NCBI GenBank assembly: GCA_945910005.1
Contig: OX246740.1
Coordinates: forward strand, 48,536,617-48,600,616
Length of the DNA: 64,000 nt
Direction: 5' to 3'
Source: Isoperla grammatica
Taxonomy: Eukaryota > Arthropoda > Insecta > Plecoptera > Perlodidae
The notes below the pieces were generated by a model. It was not told where the DNA came from and made no database searches. It saw nothing but the letters and a program-made list of their open reading frames with translations. Both the position numbers and the translations under genes were made by a program. Below, piece after piece: positions 46,440 to 59,159 of this stretch (position 1 is the stretch's first letter; each line of letters begins with the position of its first letter).

Positions 46440-48680
46440 CATATCATATCATATCATATCAAAGAGATCTTGCACAAAGCCCTCTTTGCGGGCACCGGTC
46501 ACCACGATTCAAGCCACCCACCTCGTCCGAGGATTATATTCCAGTCGCATTTGATTTGCTTCGCTGCTAATCGTGCTAATACCCCCACTACAATTCTAAC
46601 GTTCAAACAGTGAGTTTAATTAATTGATCACGTGTCTAATCCATGAACGTGCAGATTTGCTATACTATTGAAACAATAGCCCAAACGCCTCCAGCACAGC
46701 CCACGTTACATCTGACAAGTGTTGACTGCATCGAAACCTACCATTCACAGACTAGTGGTTGGGAGATCGAACTTGTCAGCTTACGTTTGATTCTAACTTG
46801 TGTTAATGTTTGTAAACTCAGCCGACATGTGACACCGCTAAAGCTGTACGGATTAGTTCTAAGCCAGAAAGATATTACACTGATGAGTTAGTCGTGAACA
46901 CTTTTTTTTTTTAGTACTTAAATAAATTTAAAAAACCCATTCAGTATCAAGACTGATTTTCAGTGGGGGGTTACAATTTATATTTATTGAATTACATGTT
47001 CGTGTATGACCGCTTTCATAACTTCCATATAAAAAATTAGTTTTCAGATAACTTTCAAACAATTCGATTTCAAATCATTGTGTATACTTACCGTTTCTGA
47101 ACAAAGTACATAGTAGAATGTAATAACGAAAAACACACAAAACAATATATAATCAGAAATGAAAACTTAAATTTGGTTTCAAAGATTGTGATTGGTTGTT
47201 GCCATAGTGAAAAAAGAAGTTAGTAGATACTAAATATTTAGTTGAAAGCCATGAAAGTGGGCCTCAGTAATTATATCGCTGAAAAAATACAGGTTTTAAA
47301 CTGTAGAATATTGTCAACTGCAACAACTGCCTCACAATGATAATAGGTTGAAGAAGCAATATTAGCCAAAATAATATAATAACAATGATAACACGATAAT
47401 ATGCAAAGTATGGAGCATTGCAATGAGTTCAAAAACTATATGTAATAAATGTATATAGTTTGTGAAAACCTGTCATCTTGATAAGTAATTTTAGTTTGAT
47501 CTTCTGGACAAACAGAAGAAACGATAATTAAAAACTACCCTAGTTACAATATTCGGATAGAAGTATCTAAAAATATACTATTTCCATGTTATTTCTGGTA
47601 TCCCTGTGTATAATACTTTTTAATACAGATTTTGACCAATACTCATACATCATAAATAGGCAATGATGAGTGATCAATAACGGGAAAGTATGATTTAACG
47701 AAGAATCTACCAACATCCCACTTGTGAATCGTGTATTTGAATCATTAAATTCACTTTCCAAGGTATTTGAAAGCCTACGTGTAAAACACAACACACGCCA
47801 TTCAATGGAGATGAACTGCGATCATTAGTAAACAATGACGAAGGGTAAAGATGTACCACGAAATGTAGCCTAGCCCTTTCTAAAAGTAAATATGAACCAT
47901 TCATTATTCTTTACGTCCAATCTGAAGGACGTTTCAACCTTTAAAACTAGGTGTGCTCTATACCACGATTACGTTGAAACAGCAAAGTCTACAACAGTAT
48001 TGAATCAACACAAATTTAATGAGTTTTAGTTACTTCTGAAACAAAAACAAAAAAATTGAAATGAAAAGTGGTAAAATAAAAATCTTTTAATATTACACAG
48101 CTTTCATGGCATGTTTTAGTCAGAAATTTCGATTATTGTAAGGATTAAGTTTATATAAATGGGAATTAAACATAAAATACATTATTTCGACAGAATGTAG
48201 TTTTGTAAGTTTTGACATTCTCAATAGAACTCTTCTTATCCATACATTTCAATAGAACGTTAAATCCATTGAACACGGAGTATTTTGAATGAAAGAAACT
48301 CTTAAATATGAAATGTAATTTACAAAAACTATGTATAGTTACTGTTTAATATTAAATGTCAGTAAATATGTTACCGCTATATTTTGTAAAGCAATTTTTG
48401 CTGTTTTATTTCAGTTGTCAGTTTTACATTTGTTATTTCGTGCATATTGTGCTTTACCTAAAGAAACATTTCGGACAGCTGTTCGAAATGGTAAAGTCAA
48501 TGTTCGAAACAGGTGCTCGTCTAAGATTTCGGGGGAGATATTCAATTACAAGTACAATTACAGCTTCACTTCATGTTTGTATCTGTAGCTCTGTATAGCT
48601 GTGTAGCTGTGTAGCTGTCACTCTGTCTGGAGTAATGCTGTGCTGCTAGAGCCGAACGCACCTATCTACGCACTGACGAG
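46440..48680. other. intergenic, no recognisable gene
   Basis: No domain-bearing frame. A GACTGATTTTCAGTGGGGG block at about 46950 also occurs near 7790 and, inverted, near 58570, so it belongs to a dispersed repeat. Confidence 0.4.
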
Positions 48681-48703
48681 GGTGGACACATTTACAAACT
48701 ATA

Positions 48704-49102
48704 GTTTAGCCGCAGTTCCCATACGAACACCGAAGTTAAGCAACCTCGGGCTAAGTCAGGAGGTGGATGGGTGACCACTGTCCTCTGAAACACTAGTCAC
48801 CGTTGGTAAGATCATATTGGAGGGTTCGAAAGCTTGTGTAACAGCTTCGTTCTTCTCGTCAACTGCTCGGCAGTTCAGGTTAGTGGAGGAACCTATATGA
48901 CTGGTCAAAGTTACACTGTCCTTTCGGATGGGACGTAAAGCCAATGGTCCCTTTGGTACTTTTTGACAGGAGTAGGCTACGTGCCGGTACCAGGCTTCCC
49001 ATCCTCCCTTCCACATTATCATTCACCAATCATCATGTATCAGGCTAAAGAGGGCATTGTGCCCTACACTGGCCTTAATGACAATAAAGTAAGTAAAGTA
49101 AG
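48704..49102 (+). mobile_element. 5S-rRNA-headed SINE
   Basis: A perfect 13-bp target duplication TTTACAAACTATA flanks it (48691-48703 and 49103-49115). The first about 75 bp resemble 5S rRNA with its internal promoter: GAAGTTAAGCAACCTCGGGC (box A region) and GGATGGGTGACC (box C region). An unrelated body follows, and a 3' tail ending AATAAAGTAAGTAAAGTAAG. Non-coding; moved by a LINE in trans. Further 3' pieces are at about 57236-57320 and 55203-55235. Confidence 0.9.
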
Positions 49103-49119
49103 TTTACAAACTATATGCA

Positions 49120-50860
49120 GATGTACAACTTAAAATAAAAATTATCGATGGTTGTAGTTTAGACTACAGTATCGATAAATATTATTACGAAATATATTGG
49201 CTCGAGCTTTCCTTCTAAACTATAATAGCTAGTTAGGGTAATGAATTGTTCCTCGGCAGCCTTCCTACGAAACGTTATTTTTTTGTTATCAGTACACAAC
49301 CCATTCTAGCATCACAGGGAAAACGTTTATGTTCCCAATAGTAAACTTACAATGTTGCCGAAGTTAAGGAATGGCTATTTCGTTTGATTTTTAATTTCTC
49401 TCAACACTGTTCTACAATGTGAACGAATCATAAAGCGATAACATCATTAATTAATCATTATCTTGTTTTGAAGAATTAATTTAATAGTAGTCTTACAACA
49501 TTTTTACATCGAAATTATTTTTACTCCTTGATTTGTATAATTAGACTATATTCCTTCACTAATCAGACAGTTCCGAGCGTAGGTTGTTTCTGTTATCAGA
49601 ATCAATTGTCTCGTAGACAAGTCAAAATAACGGTTCGTTGAGAATACTTCTCTGTGTTGATCATTAACGATAATTCTGAGTCCCTATATTCATTTTGCGA
49701 AGCAAACTGAAGTAAATTATATCTACAAATAATTATATATTAATTATCTTGAACCACTAATTGCGAGGGAAGCCTAATGTAGAGCTAATAGTAATATTAC
49801 ATCCATCTGTGTTTTAAATTGAATCCTTTCGGTAACATACGCCCAGACTCGACCAGCCCCGACCAATATAGTAGTCAATAAGGTTCTCCGGTCGACCGAT
49901 AGGCCTATATGCTCTACGCTCATTTCCTCAGTCATAAATAACAAACGCAGATCATGAAATTACAATCATTACTGCAAATAAACTTTACAATACCCACTTA
50001 TTGTGATCATTAAAAAGTCAAGACGGAGCTTTATTTTACATCAGATATACTAATTTCCTCCTAATGGTAAATACCAAACGTTTTTGCCACGAGTATTAGT
50101 TAAGTTAATGGCCAATCCCACAAGAGCAATACTCGAACCATGACCTAATGATGTACTTGATTATATCACTAACCTCTTACACGTGGCTCTGTGTTAAATG
50201 TCATATACAGTTAGTACTTCCTCAATTAAATATCTATGTGTACGTTTCCAAATAAGCGTTCAATATTACGAAACCTACCGATATCTCGATATAGAAATAT
50301 ATGCATGTACATGAAAGCGTTTCTCTTATGATGTTTGTTGTGCATTCGTTGACTCAATCGAATCATTGTTGAGCGGTTTTTAATTGGGAGTCTTGAAAAT
50401 AACAACTTCTCTCATAATGTCTGTTACATCCATAGTCACTATTGAATCACTTTCTTATAAGATAGTCTTTGTTATGTATATGTTATGAGTGACTTCATTT
50501 TTCAATGTATATACTACGTTATAATTATAATTTTAAATTGAAAGATAGTAACTATGTACCCAGTGGCAGTAAAACACTTATTTTTATTACATACACATGT
50601 AAATAAATAAAAGCAAGTAACTTTCTTTAAAATTGTATTTATTACTTTATTACTTTATTACACCAAAGAAATGCCAGGTAAATATTATAAGGATATGAAG
50701 TATAAAATAAAATTATTGTTATATACATATTTATTTCCGTAATTTTGAAAAGTAGGTTGTGAAATTATAAACATCAAGCTATTTTATAAAAATGTTGATA
50801 AATGTGCAAGCACGTTTTGGTTTTGTGTAACACAAATCCACATTAATTGTATTCACTGTA
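49120..50860. other. intergenic, no recognisable gene
   Basis: AT-rich, nothing supported. Confidence 0.4.
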
Positions 50861-50879
50861 CCCGCAGTCAATTAAGAGT

Positions 50880-50995
50880 AGGTCTGGTACGCACACACAT
50901 GGTTAGTGCGTTCCAGGTTCGAATCCTGACTGTAACATGGACCATATCGTTAAATATCACCCACTCATTGTCTCGATTAGCATCGTTGCCAAAAT
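50880..50995 (+). repeat. tRNA-related SINE fragment
   Basis: B-box-like GGTTCGAATCCTG followed by ATATCACCCACTCATTGTCTCG-type sequence. A similar order (GGTTTGAATCCTG ... ATATCACCCACTAGCATCG) lies at about 57765-57845. Confidence 0.45.
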
Positions 50996-51534
50996 GCGCC
51001 AATATCATCAGTTTGAGTACACACGGTGTTCGAACCCGGGCGGTATCACGTGCCATACAACCAAACAAAGAAACAACTCGCGTTTACGGCAATGTTTGCA
51101 CCTGTCCCTCCTAATGTCTGTCATTCTAATTAAGTATATATTACCCAACTTGAATTATCCCGTTCTTACCTCTAATTACCTTATGTCGTACACTTGTTTT
51201 ACGACTATGAAAGTTTACTTGTAATAGGCAACCTCGTGTTTTTTTTTTCTACAGTAGTTGTGTTGTAATTTCCTTTTGCACTAAAGCGGTGTTTCTGTAT
51301 TAACTCGGACGTGTAAATGCCGGCTGAGATCTAAATCGGTAAGTTACGCGTTTAAAAACAATAAAACAATAATTCAAACGACTAACATAGAAAAAATATT
51401 GAATGAAAGTCGATTTTTATGGCAGGTTCTGTTACTGGTTTCAGGTCTCCTATGTTGGTATAGGACAACAACAAGTAAATAAGAAGAAACCAACTATTGT
51501 GAATGGAATGACTTCTCCTCTAGGATGCATGATC

Positions 51535-51601
51535 CTAGGTGTCTCAGCGGTAAGACGCTAGACTCTGAGATCACCGGTTCGATTCCGGTCACCGGCAGTT
51601 C
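51535..51601 (+). repeat. tRNA-derived SINE head
   Basis: TGTCTCAGCGGTAAGACGC (A box) and GGTTCGATTCC in a good T arm (ACCGG/CCGGT). The acceptor stem does not close fully and CAGTTCTGACTG follows, as in the SINE at 58600-58874, so this is a SINE head rather than a tRNA gene. Confidence 0.6.
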
Positions 51602-51604
51602 TGA

Positions 51605-52560
51605 CTGCGAGGAGGCTTTATTTTAGGACCAAATTAATTATATATGCACGGCCGCTAATTAAATTCATATGAGTTCATATGAAAACGAAATCGAGAAATT
51701 TAATATACTTGTACTCAGACGTAAATAACGAAAAGATTATTTGCAATTTGTAAATCAATACCCCAGATGAGATTCTTATTTTTTTATTTAAAAAAAAAAA
51801 AAATTAACTCAGGTAAATATTATTTCCCGCGTGTACGCATGTCTGAAAATGTCACGCATTCTTTGGTAACATGTGTTTTATCATAAATATCCCTGGTTCT
51901 GTAGCTGGGACTTGTGATACCAACAGGCACGTAATAGATGACACGGCCTTCTAGATGGGACCACGGCCACGGGAGACTGCGGAGGTCCCATCGGGAAGGC
52001 GGTGATAAATAGTAACGTTACACCTGCGGTTATTGAAACTCAAGTGAGAACGATTCAAATAATGTATTTTTATTCCATAGAATTTCACTTACATTTTTAG
52101 ATGGTAATTTAACTCAGTATAACACTATGCTTGTAAATGATAGCTATAATATCGGTACACATATAGAACAAATTATCCCAGTCACTCAGTGGATATCATT
52201 TACATAATATGGTAGGAAATATCGATGAATTTCATTATGATTATAGTAAGATTTCTGCTGATAATCTATCAGTATTATGATATCAAACGTATAGTAAAAA
52301 TAAAGCTGAAAGTAAGAACCGAATAGAGTCGATCATATTTCTCCGACGTGTTCCGATGTCGCTATCAATTACCCCACCTTTGTTGCATCGAGTGAGAGGT
52401 GTAGATGGTGTAGACCTACAGAACACTTACACAACGTCCGTGTGTGATAATCGACAACTCTGATTTAACCCACTCGTTGTTTTTATACCAACTCTACATT
52501 TAAAGAAACTCACGACTTTGTTCTCATTGTCTCCGCCAATATTTCGATACCACGCTCGCT
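51605..52560. other. intergenic, no recognisable gene
   Basis: Poly-A-rich stretch near 51780-51803, otherwise unremarkable. Confidence 0.4.
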
Positions 52561-52562
52561 TC

Positions 52563-52911
<349 letters not shown>

Positions 52912-52914
52912 CGT

Positions 52915-55190
52915 ACGTACTTTTAATTCATGAAAACACAATTGAAACATAATTGTGAGTGATTGGCCTGCGGGGCGTTGCTCACAATCGAACGTGGTCA
53001 CGACTTCGATGTGTATATGCAATAATCGAGCGCAGGGCGATAGGTCCGAATATAGCCTCGATACCGAAACGAGCGGGCGTTGACTGTCTCTCTCGACCTT
53101 GGGACTTGGGACAGTCGGTAACGATCGACATGATTTGAGCTGAGGTCAAAGGACTCGTGTTGTAGTGGTGTGACGTCATGGTATGTTATGTGCTACCAAA
53201 ACGGGCTTCGGTTCTCGCGACAATATTTCTCCATGATTTTAAGTATGCAAAAATAATTTTAAAACATTAAATTAAATTAAAAATAAAACACATTTTTTTA
53301 ACTAATATATTGAGTTCAATCCTAATAATCTTTAGTTCTTCTCCGTGCAGCGTTTTTTTTTTTATATATAAACATTTTCCCTGGTAGATGATGATGCGAT
53401 ATTTGGGGTTTTACGTCCCGTATTTGTTTGCAACGAGGCTAATCGAGACGACCTTTCTGCTAGAAACAATCAAGAAGCAAAGGTACACATATTATTTGAT
53501 TTTCATTCTTTTCGGGTATTTATTTGTCAACCCTGTATTATTTTGTAAAATACCTTTCTGAGAAATGAAGTAAAAGCTAAAAAAAGAATGATAATGTTAA
53601 TATTAATATAAAAAATAATTGTTTAGATATATTATATAAAAAAATAATTTAAAAAAAATTATTATAGTATGTTCAATAAAATATTAAAAGACAAAAAATT
53701 AAAAATAATTAAAGTTACGATGTATTTTGTTTTATTCGCTAAATGGACATACAAATTATTGACACTTACTTCCTAACTGTGTGTGTAGTTTGACCAATGG
53801 TCTAGTCTAGTTACACCCTTTACTTGACCCCTGATTGCACCCTCGTATCCACCACTCAACACACGTTGCCCAGTGGCTGAGGATCACTTGACACACTTTG
53901 GCCACTTGGACACGGTCAATAATTGAAGAGCAACTCTCTCAACAGACCACAGAGTCTAATTACTACTCTGGCCTTTACAGCGTCTACGTCGTGAACGATA
54001 ACCCTTAAACTACAGATTAATAAATGCTAATTACTACGTTAAGCCATCATGTACAAAGCAGATAAACGTTAGAAAAATAAAAACAAAAGAAATTCTGCAT
54101 ATTGAATTCTCTTTACAGTATTAATATCTTATCATTGTCAGAAAAGGACGATACTTTAAAAATATTAATTCAGTTCACATAAATATAAAACACTAATATT
54201 ATAAAATTAAAATAAATATTTTTGTTAAATATCATGTTAAATTGATTTTATTTATTATTATGTATTTATGTCTGTCCATATCCATAAAGATGGATTTAGC
54301 TTAAAATCCACATAAACTTTTTGTTATGTCCACTCTTCAAAACAAACCCATTATCGAAGGTTCATTGCCACTGGGTATATTCCGAGCCATGGAACCAAGG
54401 AACTGAGTCCGAATCCACCTCACGATATAAACTCTTGTAAAACTGTCCTTCATCCTCATCCACAACAATTCTCTACTACACAATTAAATACGTCGTAAAA
54501 CAAAAAAACGCACCAAAGCAAATACTCCCTTTTGGGCGGAGTCTCAAACTAATTATCCGCATTTCAGTACTTCTACCGTCAAACGAAAACAATCCCACTC
54601 CAGATGTTATTAAAAATAATGGCCATAGAACAATGTCAAGGCGAGATACCAAAGAATTGTAAAAAATGTAACCTTCAATTTGTTTGTAGAAAAAATATAA
54701 CATCACGATTCGCTGTGTATTTTGGAAGAAGTAAGCAATGTTTCATTGCACTTTGCCCCACCCAAAACGATTCGATAAAAATCGTTTTCTTTCACATATA
54801 AATTCCATTCCGGAAGGTAATTGTTTAATATAACCGGTATTTAAAAATGTTCTTTTATATATACATGTAATTAGAAGTTGTATAATATTGAAAACCGACG
54901 TGCAACTGTATGAGTAGAAAAAATACTCGCATTTCTTTTAAATATTTTTTTCTTCTAATTACTTATGAAAAATGGGTTTCTTCTGGACTTCTGGTTTGTG
55001 ACATTGTCAGTGTTGGTGGTGGGGAGTGGACGGGGAGGGGGGGGGGGGGTATAACTTAATTTATTTACTTGTTTTTGGACTTTAATCTGAAATGTCAAAA
55101 AAATCCAATTAGATAAATCGAGACGATAAAGTGATATAATATGGGACACACGAATATAAAACTGGTGAAAGGATCATACGTACTAACCGA
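52915..55190. other. intergenic, no recognisable gene
   Basis: AT-rich. About 53385-53450 holds a GATGATGATGCG / GCAACGAGGCTAATCGAGACGAC block shared with 57590-57615 and the repeats at 56362-56790. G run at about 55037-55048. Confidence 0.4.
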
Positions 55191-55364
55191 AGCTGCGTTA
55201 TTTTTGACAGGGGTATGCTACATGCCGATAACGGTATTATCACTTAATATCGTTAAGGTATCGCAAAGTTAATCTTCAGGATTGAAATTGCAACAAGTGT
55301 GCACTGACAGGCTTATTTTTGTGAGGTGTAAATTTGTCGTTGTAAAGATTTCCTGACTGATTAA

Positions 55365-55455
55365 AACGTTAAGCCACGATTGCCGTTCACGGGAGTTCAA
55401 CCTGTGACCTCTTAGATTAGAATCTTGTCTGCTACCGCTGAGCCACTCCCACTGG
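55365..55455 (-). repeat. tRNA-derived SINE head, decayed
   Basis: Minus strand reads GTGGCTCAGCGGTAGCAGAC (A box) and GGTTGAACTCC (B box, altered). Confidence 0.5.
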
Positions 55456-55874
55456 TACAAGTTGTGCACTCGACAGTAAACTCTAGCGGGTAAACAAGGA
55501 ATATATTTGAGCATTTGCATAAAAATACATTTTTGAAACCTATGTGGTTATTTAATTATTATACAAACGTTTAATTTAACAATATTTCATTTTTCTATTT
55601 ATCTCTGTAAACTGTATAGTATATACTGTATGTATAGTCTTTAGTGAACAATAAACCACCATGCTTACTACATATGCCTTAAATTTATAGATTTTATTAT
55701 ATATTATAAAATCAAATATATAAACACCAGTAAGATCTTTGCAGTTCCACAAATACACAACAATATATGAAGTGGTAAAGTTAGTGCATCCCTCCTTATA
55801 TTTTAAAAGTTCATATCCCCCCTCTTTCCTACAGCAAAAACGTGAATTAACTGTTTATTGACATCACTGTACAA

Positions 55875-55992
55875 CCTTTTTTTATTACTAAAACATAAAT
55901 GTGTACATCAAACAAAACAGTGAAATCATACAAACTTAAACCATTCCAAGGGAACCTGAGTGTTGTCCCTGATTTAAACAATAATACATTTT
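55875..55992 (-). repeat. inverted partner of the repeat at 57083-57200
   Basis: The minus strand matches the plus strand of 57083-57200 over about 110 bp (CTCAGGTTCCCTTG, TGGTTTAAGTTTGTATG), ending in an A-rich tail. The two copies face outward around the tandem repeats and LINE tail between them. Confidence 0.7.
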
Positions 55993-56361
55993 TTAAACAA
56001 AAATATTATATATAAAAATATATAAAATAAATAAAAGTATATTTTGCGATTTCCCCTGATGCACTGGGGGTTTGACAAATTCCTTGCCGTTTATTTACAA
56101 CGATAAATGCACTGGTTGCGTAAAAACCCAACCACACAAACAAAGAACAACTTAACGAGTGCCCAAGTTACTTCCAAGGTTTGTTTTTGCTGCAAAACGA
56201 GTTACCTGGTCGCTGTGATGCAAAGCAGGGGGCCAAGGTTGGCACTACCATGGCAGGTATATTAGCTAATGGGTATTGAGAATAACATCGTTGAAACTGG
56301 ACCACAACAAACCTGTCTAGTGTCTTCGGACAGCCGGTGATTGGGTAACCGACCGAACATC

Positions 56362-56790
56362 AGAGGCCGAGCCCCCTTTTAAATCTATGCAACGAGGCTA
56401 TGTTATGTTATGTATTCTATATCTGCAACAGGGCCGAGGTCCCAACCCCCCCAGTGCATCAGGGGCCGAGCCCCCCACTTAAATCTATGCAACGAGGCTT
56501 TGTTATGTTATGTATTCTATATCTATCTGCAACAGGATCGAGGTCCCAAGCCCCCCCCCCAGTGCATCAGGGGCCGAGCCCCCCACTTAAATCTATGCAA
56601 CGAGGCTTTGTTATGTTATGTATTCTATATCTATCTGCAACAGGATCGAGGTCCCAACCCCCCCCCCCCCCCCCAGTGCATCAGGGGCCGAGCCCCCCTC
56701 TTAAATTTGTGCAACGAGGCTATGTTATGTTATGTATTCTATATCTGCAATAGGACCGAGGCCTCCCCCCCCCCCCCCCCGTGCATCAGA
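56362..56790. repeat. tandem repeat of about 99-114 bp, four units
   Basis: GCCGAGCCCC recurs at about 56366, 56465, 56573 and 56687. Each unit has AAATCTATGCAACGAGGCT, a TTATGTTATG block and a C run whose length increases from about 6 to 17 or more, which accounts for much of the changing period. Confidence 0.88.
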
Positions 56791-56847
56791 AGAAATCGAA
56801 AAATATACTTTACTTTATTAATTTATGTTATATATTATATGCTTTAT

Positions 56848-57048
56848 ATGCTAGAACAGGAGATTCCAGGTAGAAGAACGAGAGGAAGACCACGACAAAG
56901 ATGGCACGACAAAGTGAGGAAGGATGTGGAAATGCGAGGAGGGGACTGGAATGTAGTTGAGGGGGAAGAGTGGTGGCAGGATAGAAGAAGATGGAGAGGC
57001 TTGTCTTCAATGCCGACCCAACGCAGAGTTGGACGTGGCAACAGATGA
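56848..57048 (+). pseudogene. C-terminal tail of a non-LTR retrotransposon reverse transcriptase
   Basis: The last about 65 codons read RRTRGRPRQRWHDKVRKDVE, then DWNVV and WWQDRRRWRGL, typical of the extreme C-terminus of LINE ORF2 proteins in insects (GRPR-x-RW ... DR-x-x-W-x-x-L). It ends TGA inside a TGATGATGATGATG tail, the kind of simple 3' tail seen in RTE/CR1-like elements. The catalytic palm and endonuclease are absent; upstream sequence is the tandem repeat, so this is a 5'-truncated copy. Confidence 0.75.
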
Positions 57049-57082
57049 TGATGATGATATATTAATTGTTATTATTTGAAAT

Positions 57083-57200
57083 AAGTATTATTGTTTAAAT
57101 CAGAATCCAAAGGAACAAAACTCAGGTTCCCTTGAAATGGTTTAAGTTTGTATGGTTTCACTGTTTGGTTGATGTACATATATGTTTTAATAAAAAAAAA
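57083..57200 (+). repeat. dispersed repeat with A-rich tail
   Basis: See the inverted copy at 55875-55992. It starts directly after the LINE tail. Confidence 0.65.
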
Positions 57201-57235
57201 AATCAAGTGAACATTTATATGTGCATATATTTATA

Positions 57236-57320
57236 TGGTGATTGATGAATGATGATGGGGAAGGGAGGAGGGAAAGCTTGGTACCGGCACGTAGCCTACT
57301 CCAGTCGAAAAGTGTCAAGT
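57236..57320 (-). repeat. 3' fragment of the 5S-headed SINE
   Basis: Minus strand matches about 48945-49040 of the intact SINE (GGAGTAGGCTACGTGCCGGTACCA, then CCTCCCTTCC). The 5S head is missing. Confidence 0.7.
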
Positions 57321-57709
57321 ACTAATTAAAATGTTAGCCAGTAACCTATAGGCCTACTATAAGTTAGTGTCTTAGAAGATTGTCAATGTAATTGGTTCCT
57401 TAAATCTCACTTCATTTTAGTATTATCTTGAAAACGCTGTAGGCCTACACAATATTGAGAAAGTGATACTGATACTTACTGTGATACTGATAGTTAAGTG
57501 ATACTAACCAACATTCAGCTTCGTAAGAACTACGAGTAGCCGGTTAGCTAACCAACCGAAGAATATCATAGGCTGAGCCCCTCTCTTAAATGTATGCAAT
57601 GAGGCTAATTGAGATGTTAGTGACCTATACTGCCTATACTATAAGTGGTGGCTACAAGAAGGTTGTCAATGTCATTGGTTTGAATAACGTCTCTTTTAAG
57701 CTGACGTAG

Positions 57710-57850
57710 TGGTCCTGGTCGATTAGGCGTTGGTCTGAGAAATCGTGGTTACTGCATTTTGATTCCAGGTTTGAATCCTGGTTTGGGTATCGATGTCATG
57801 TCGCGTTTTTGCATACCTCTGCATATCACCCACTAGCATCGCGAATACAT
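57710..57850 (+). repeat. tRNA-related SINE fragment
   Basis: CTGGTCGATTAGGCGTTGG (A-box-like) and GGTTTGAATCCTG (B box); the body is shared with 50880-50995. Confidence 0.5.
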
Positions 57851-58599
57851 CGTTGTAAAAATATAATCAAAATAATCAATAGGTTTGAGTCTTGATACAA
57901 TTTTAAAAATTCTTGAGGCTTCGGCCAACATTTTACATAACCATCTTTTAAATTTTTTGTATATATTATATATATTCTCTATGTAATTGTATTTAGTATT
58001 GGTCACCCAATGTATGTTAGACCTAAGACAAGTACATTGTTTTTCTCTCAGCTCTCGGGTTTCCTTCCCAAATATCCCAAAACAATAACATAGATATATA
58101 GTTAGCCACGGCACATCGGGTAAAGCTAGTGTGTACACTAACAACAGCAAAGATTCCTTATTGGATGAGTCTAAATCTTATGAGTCATCGCCAACTGGTT
58201 TGGAAGAAGAGTAAAATATTCAACGATGAGATTAGTAGGTTGCTGCAATGAACGGATGACTCGTGATGGTCATCAGGGAAATCCCTAAGGTCAATCAGGC
58301 AACATCTTCGTCTATAAACGCGTCAAAGGTCACTGGACAAAGTTTATGTTGCATCTGAAAAGTTTGAGCGGTCATACTGATTGGTTACTAGCAACATGTC
58401 ACGAAGGCACTGTGATTCACCAATTCATTTACAAACCAATCTACCAACATGGCTGTTTTAATTTATTTGTTTACTTCTTTACTTGAATCGAATTAAGTCT
58501 ATGGATAATGGATGTGATATTAATCTACGAATAAACGGGAACTCAATGAGGCACCACATTACGTCCCCCACTGAAATTCAGTTCTTGTTAGTGAGTAAG

Positions 58600-58874
58600 A
58601 ATAATACGTTTTCGTAGGAATACCCGTTATAGGGTGCACACCAGCTTTACCTGATGTGCCCTTCTTCAGGTGACTAACTAGGTTATTAAGATGTTTGGAT
58701 AGTTGGGAAGGATTGTCCGAGGGCTGATAGTATGACTCAATCCCAGCATTCGCCTTTACGACTGAAGAAAACTTCGGAAAAACCTTCAGTCAGAACTGAC
58801 GGTGGCCGAAATCGAACCGGCGATCTCCCGAGTTAGAGTCTCGCGTCTAACCGCTGAGCCACCTCTATCGGTTG
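58600..58874 (-). mobile_element. tRNA-headed SINE
   Basis: Minus strand: GTGGCTCAGCGGTTAGACGC (A box) and GGTTCGATTTC (B box) within 58799-58874, then CAGTTCTGACTGAAGGTTTTTCCGAAG and a body containing GGCGAATGCTGGGA, a motif I associate with widespread insect SINEs. Extends to at least about 58600; target duplication not located. Confidence 0.7.
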
Positions 58875-58999
58875 TAAGTGAGTGGATAAATCATAAATAT
58901 ACATACTATACAAACGACTCACGAAGAAGCACAGAAAGGTAAATAATATAGTAAATTATTGATTTAATTCCATAACAACACATCTTTTTTTCTAAGACT

Positions 59000-59147
59000 A
59001 AGGCTGGAATTCATAGTCGGCCCCTACACCTAGGGGCGCCCATTGTTGCTAAGGTAACAATTGTTTCCGTGTTATTTCCCATAAACAAAACAAATCCATA
59101 GCAACAATGGGTGCCCCTAGGTGTAGGGGCCGACTATGAATTCCAAC
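59000..59147. mobile_element. hAT-like foldback MITE, 148 bp
   Basis: Arms of about 50 bp pair almost perfectly (GGAATTCATAGTCGGCCCCT with its inverse). The element is flanked by the 8-bp direct repeat CTAAGACT (58992-58999 and 59148-59155), the length made by hAT transposases. Confidence 0.8.
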
Positions 59148-59159
59148 CTAAGACTTTTT

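Noticed and set aside
48704..48790. Functional 5S rRNA gene
   Set aside because: Only partly matches 5S, continues into a SINE body with tail, and is bounded by a target duplication.
51535..51601. Functional tRNA gene
   Set aside because: A and B boxes and T arm are good but the acceptor stem does not close and SINE body sequence follows.
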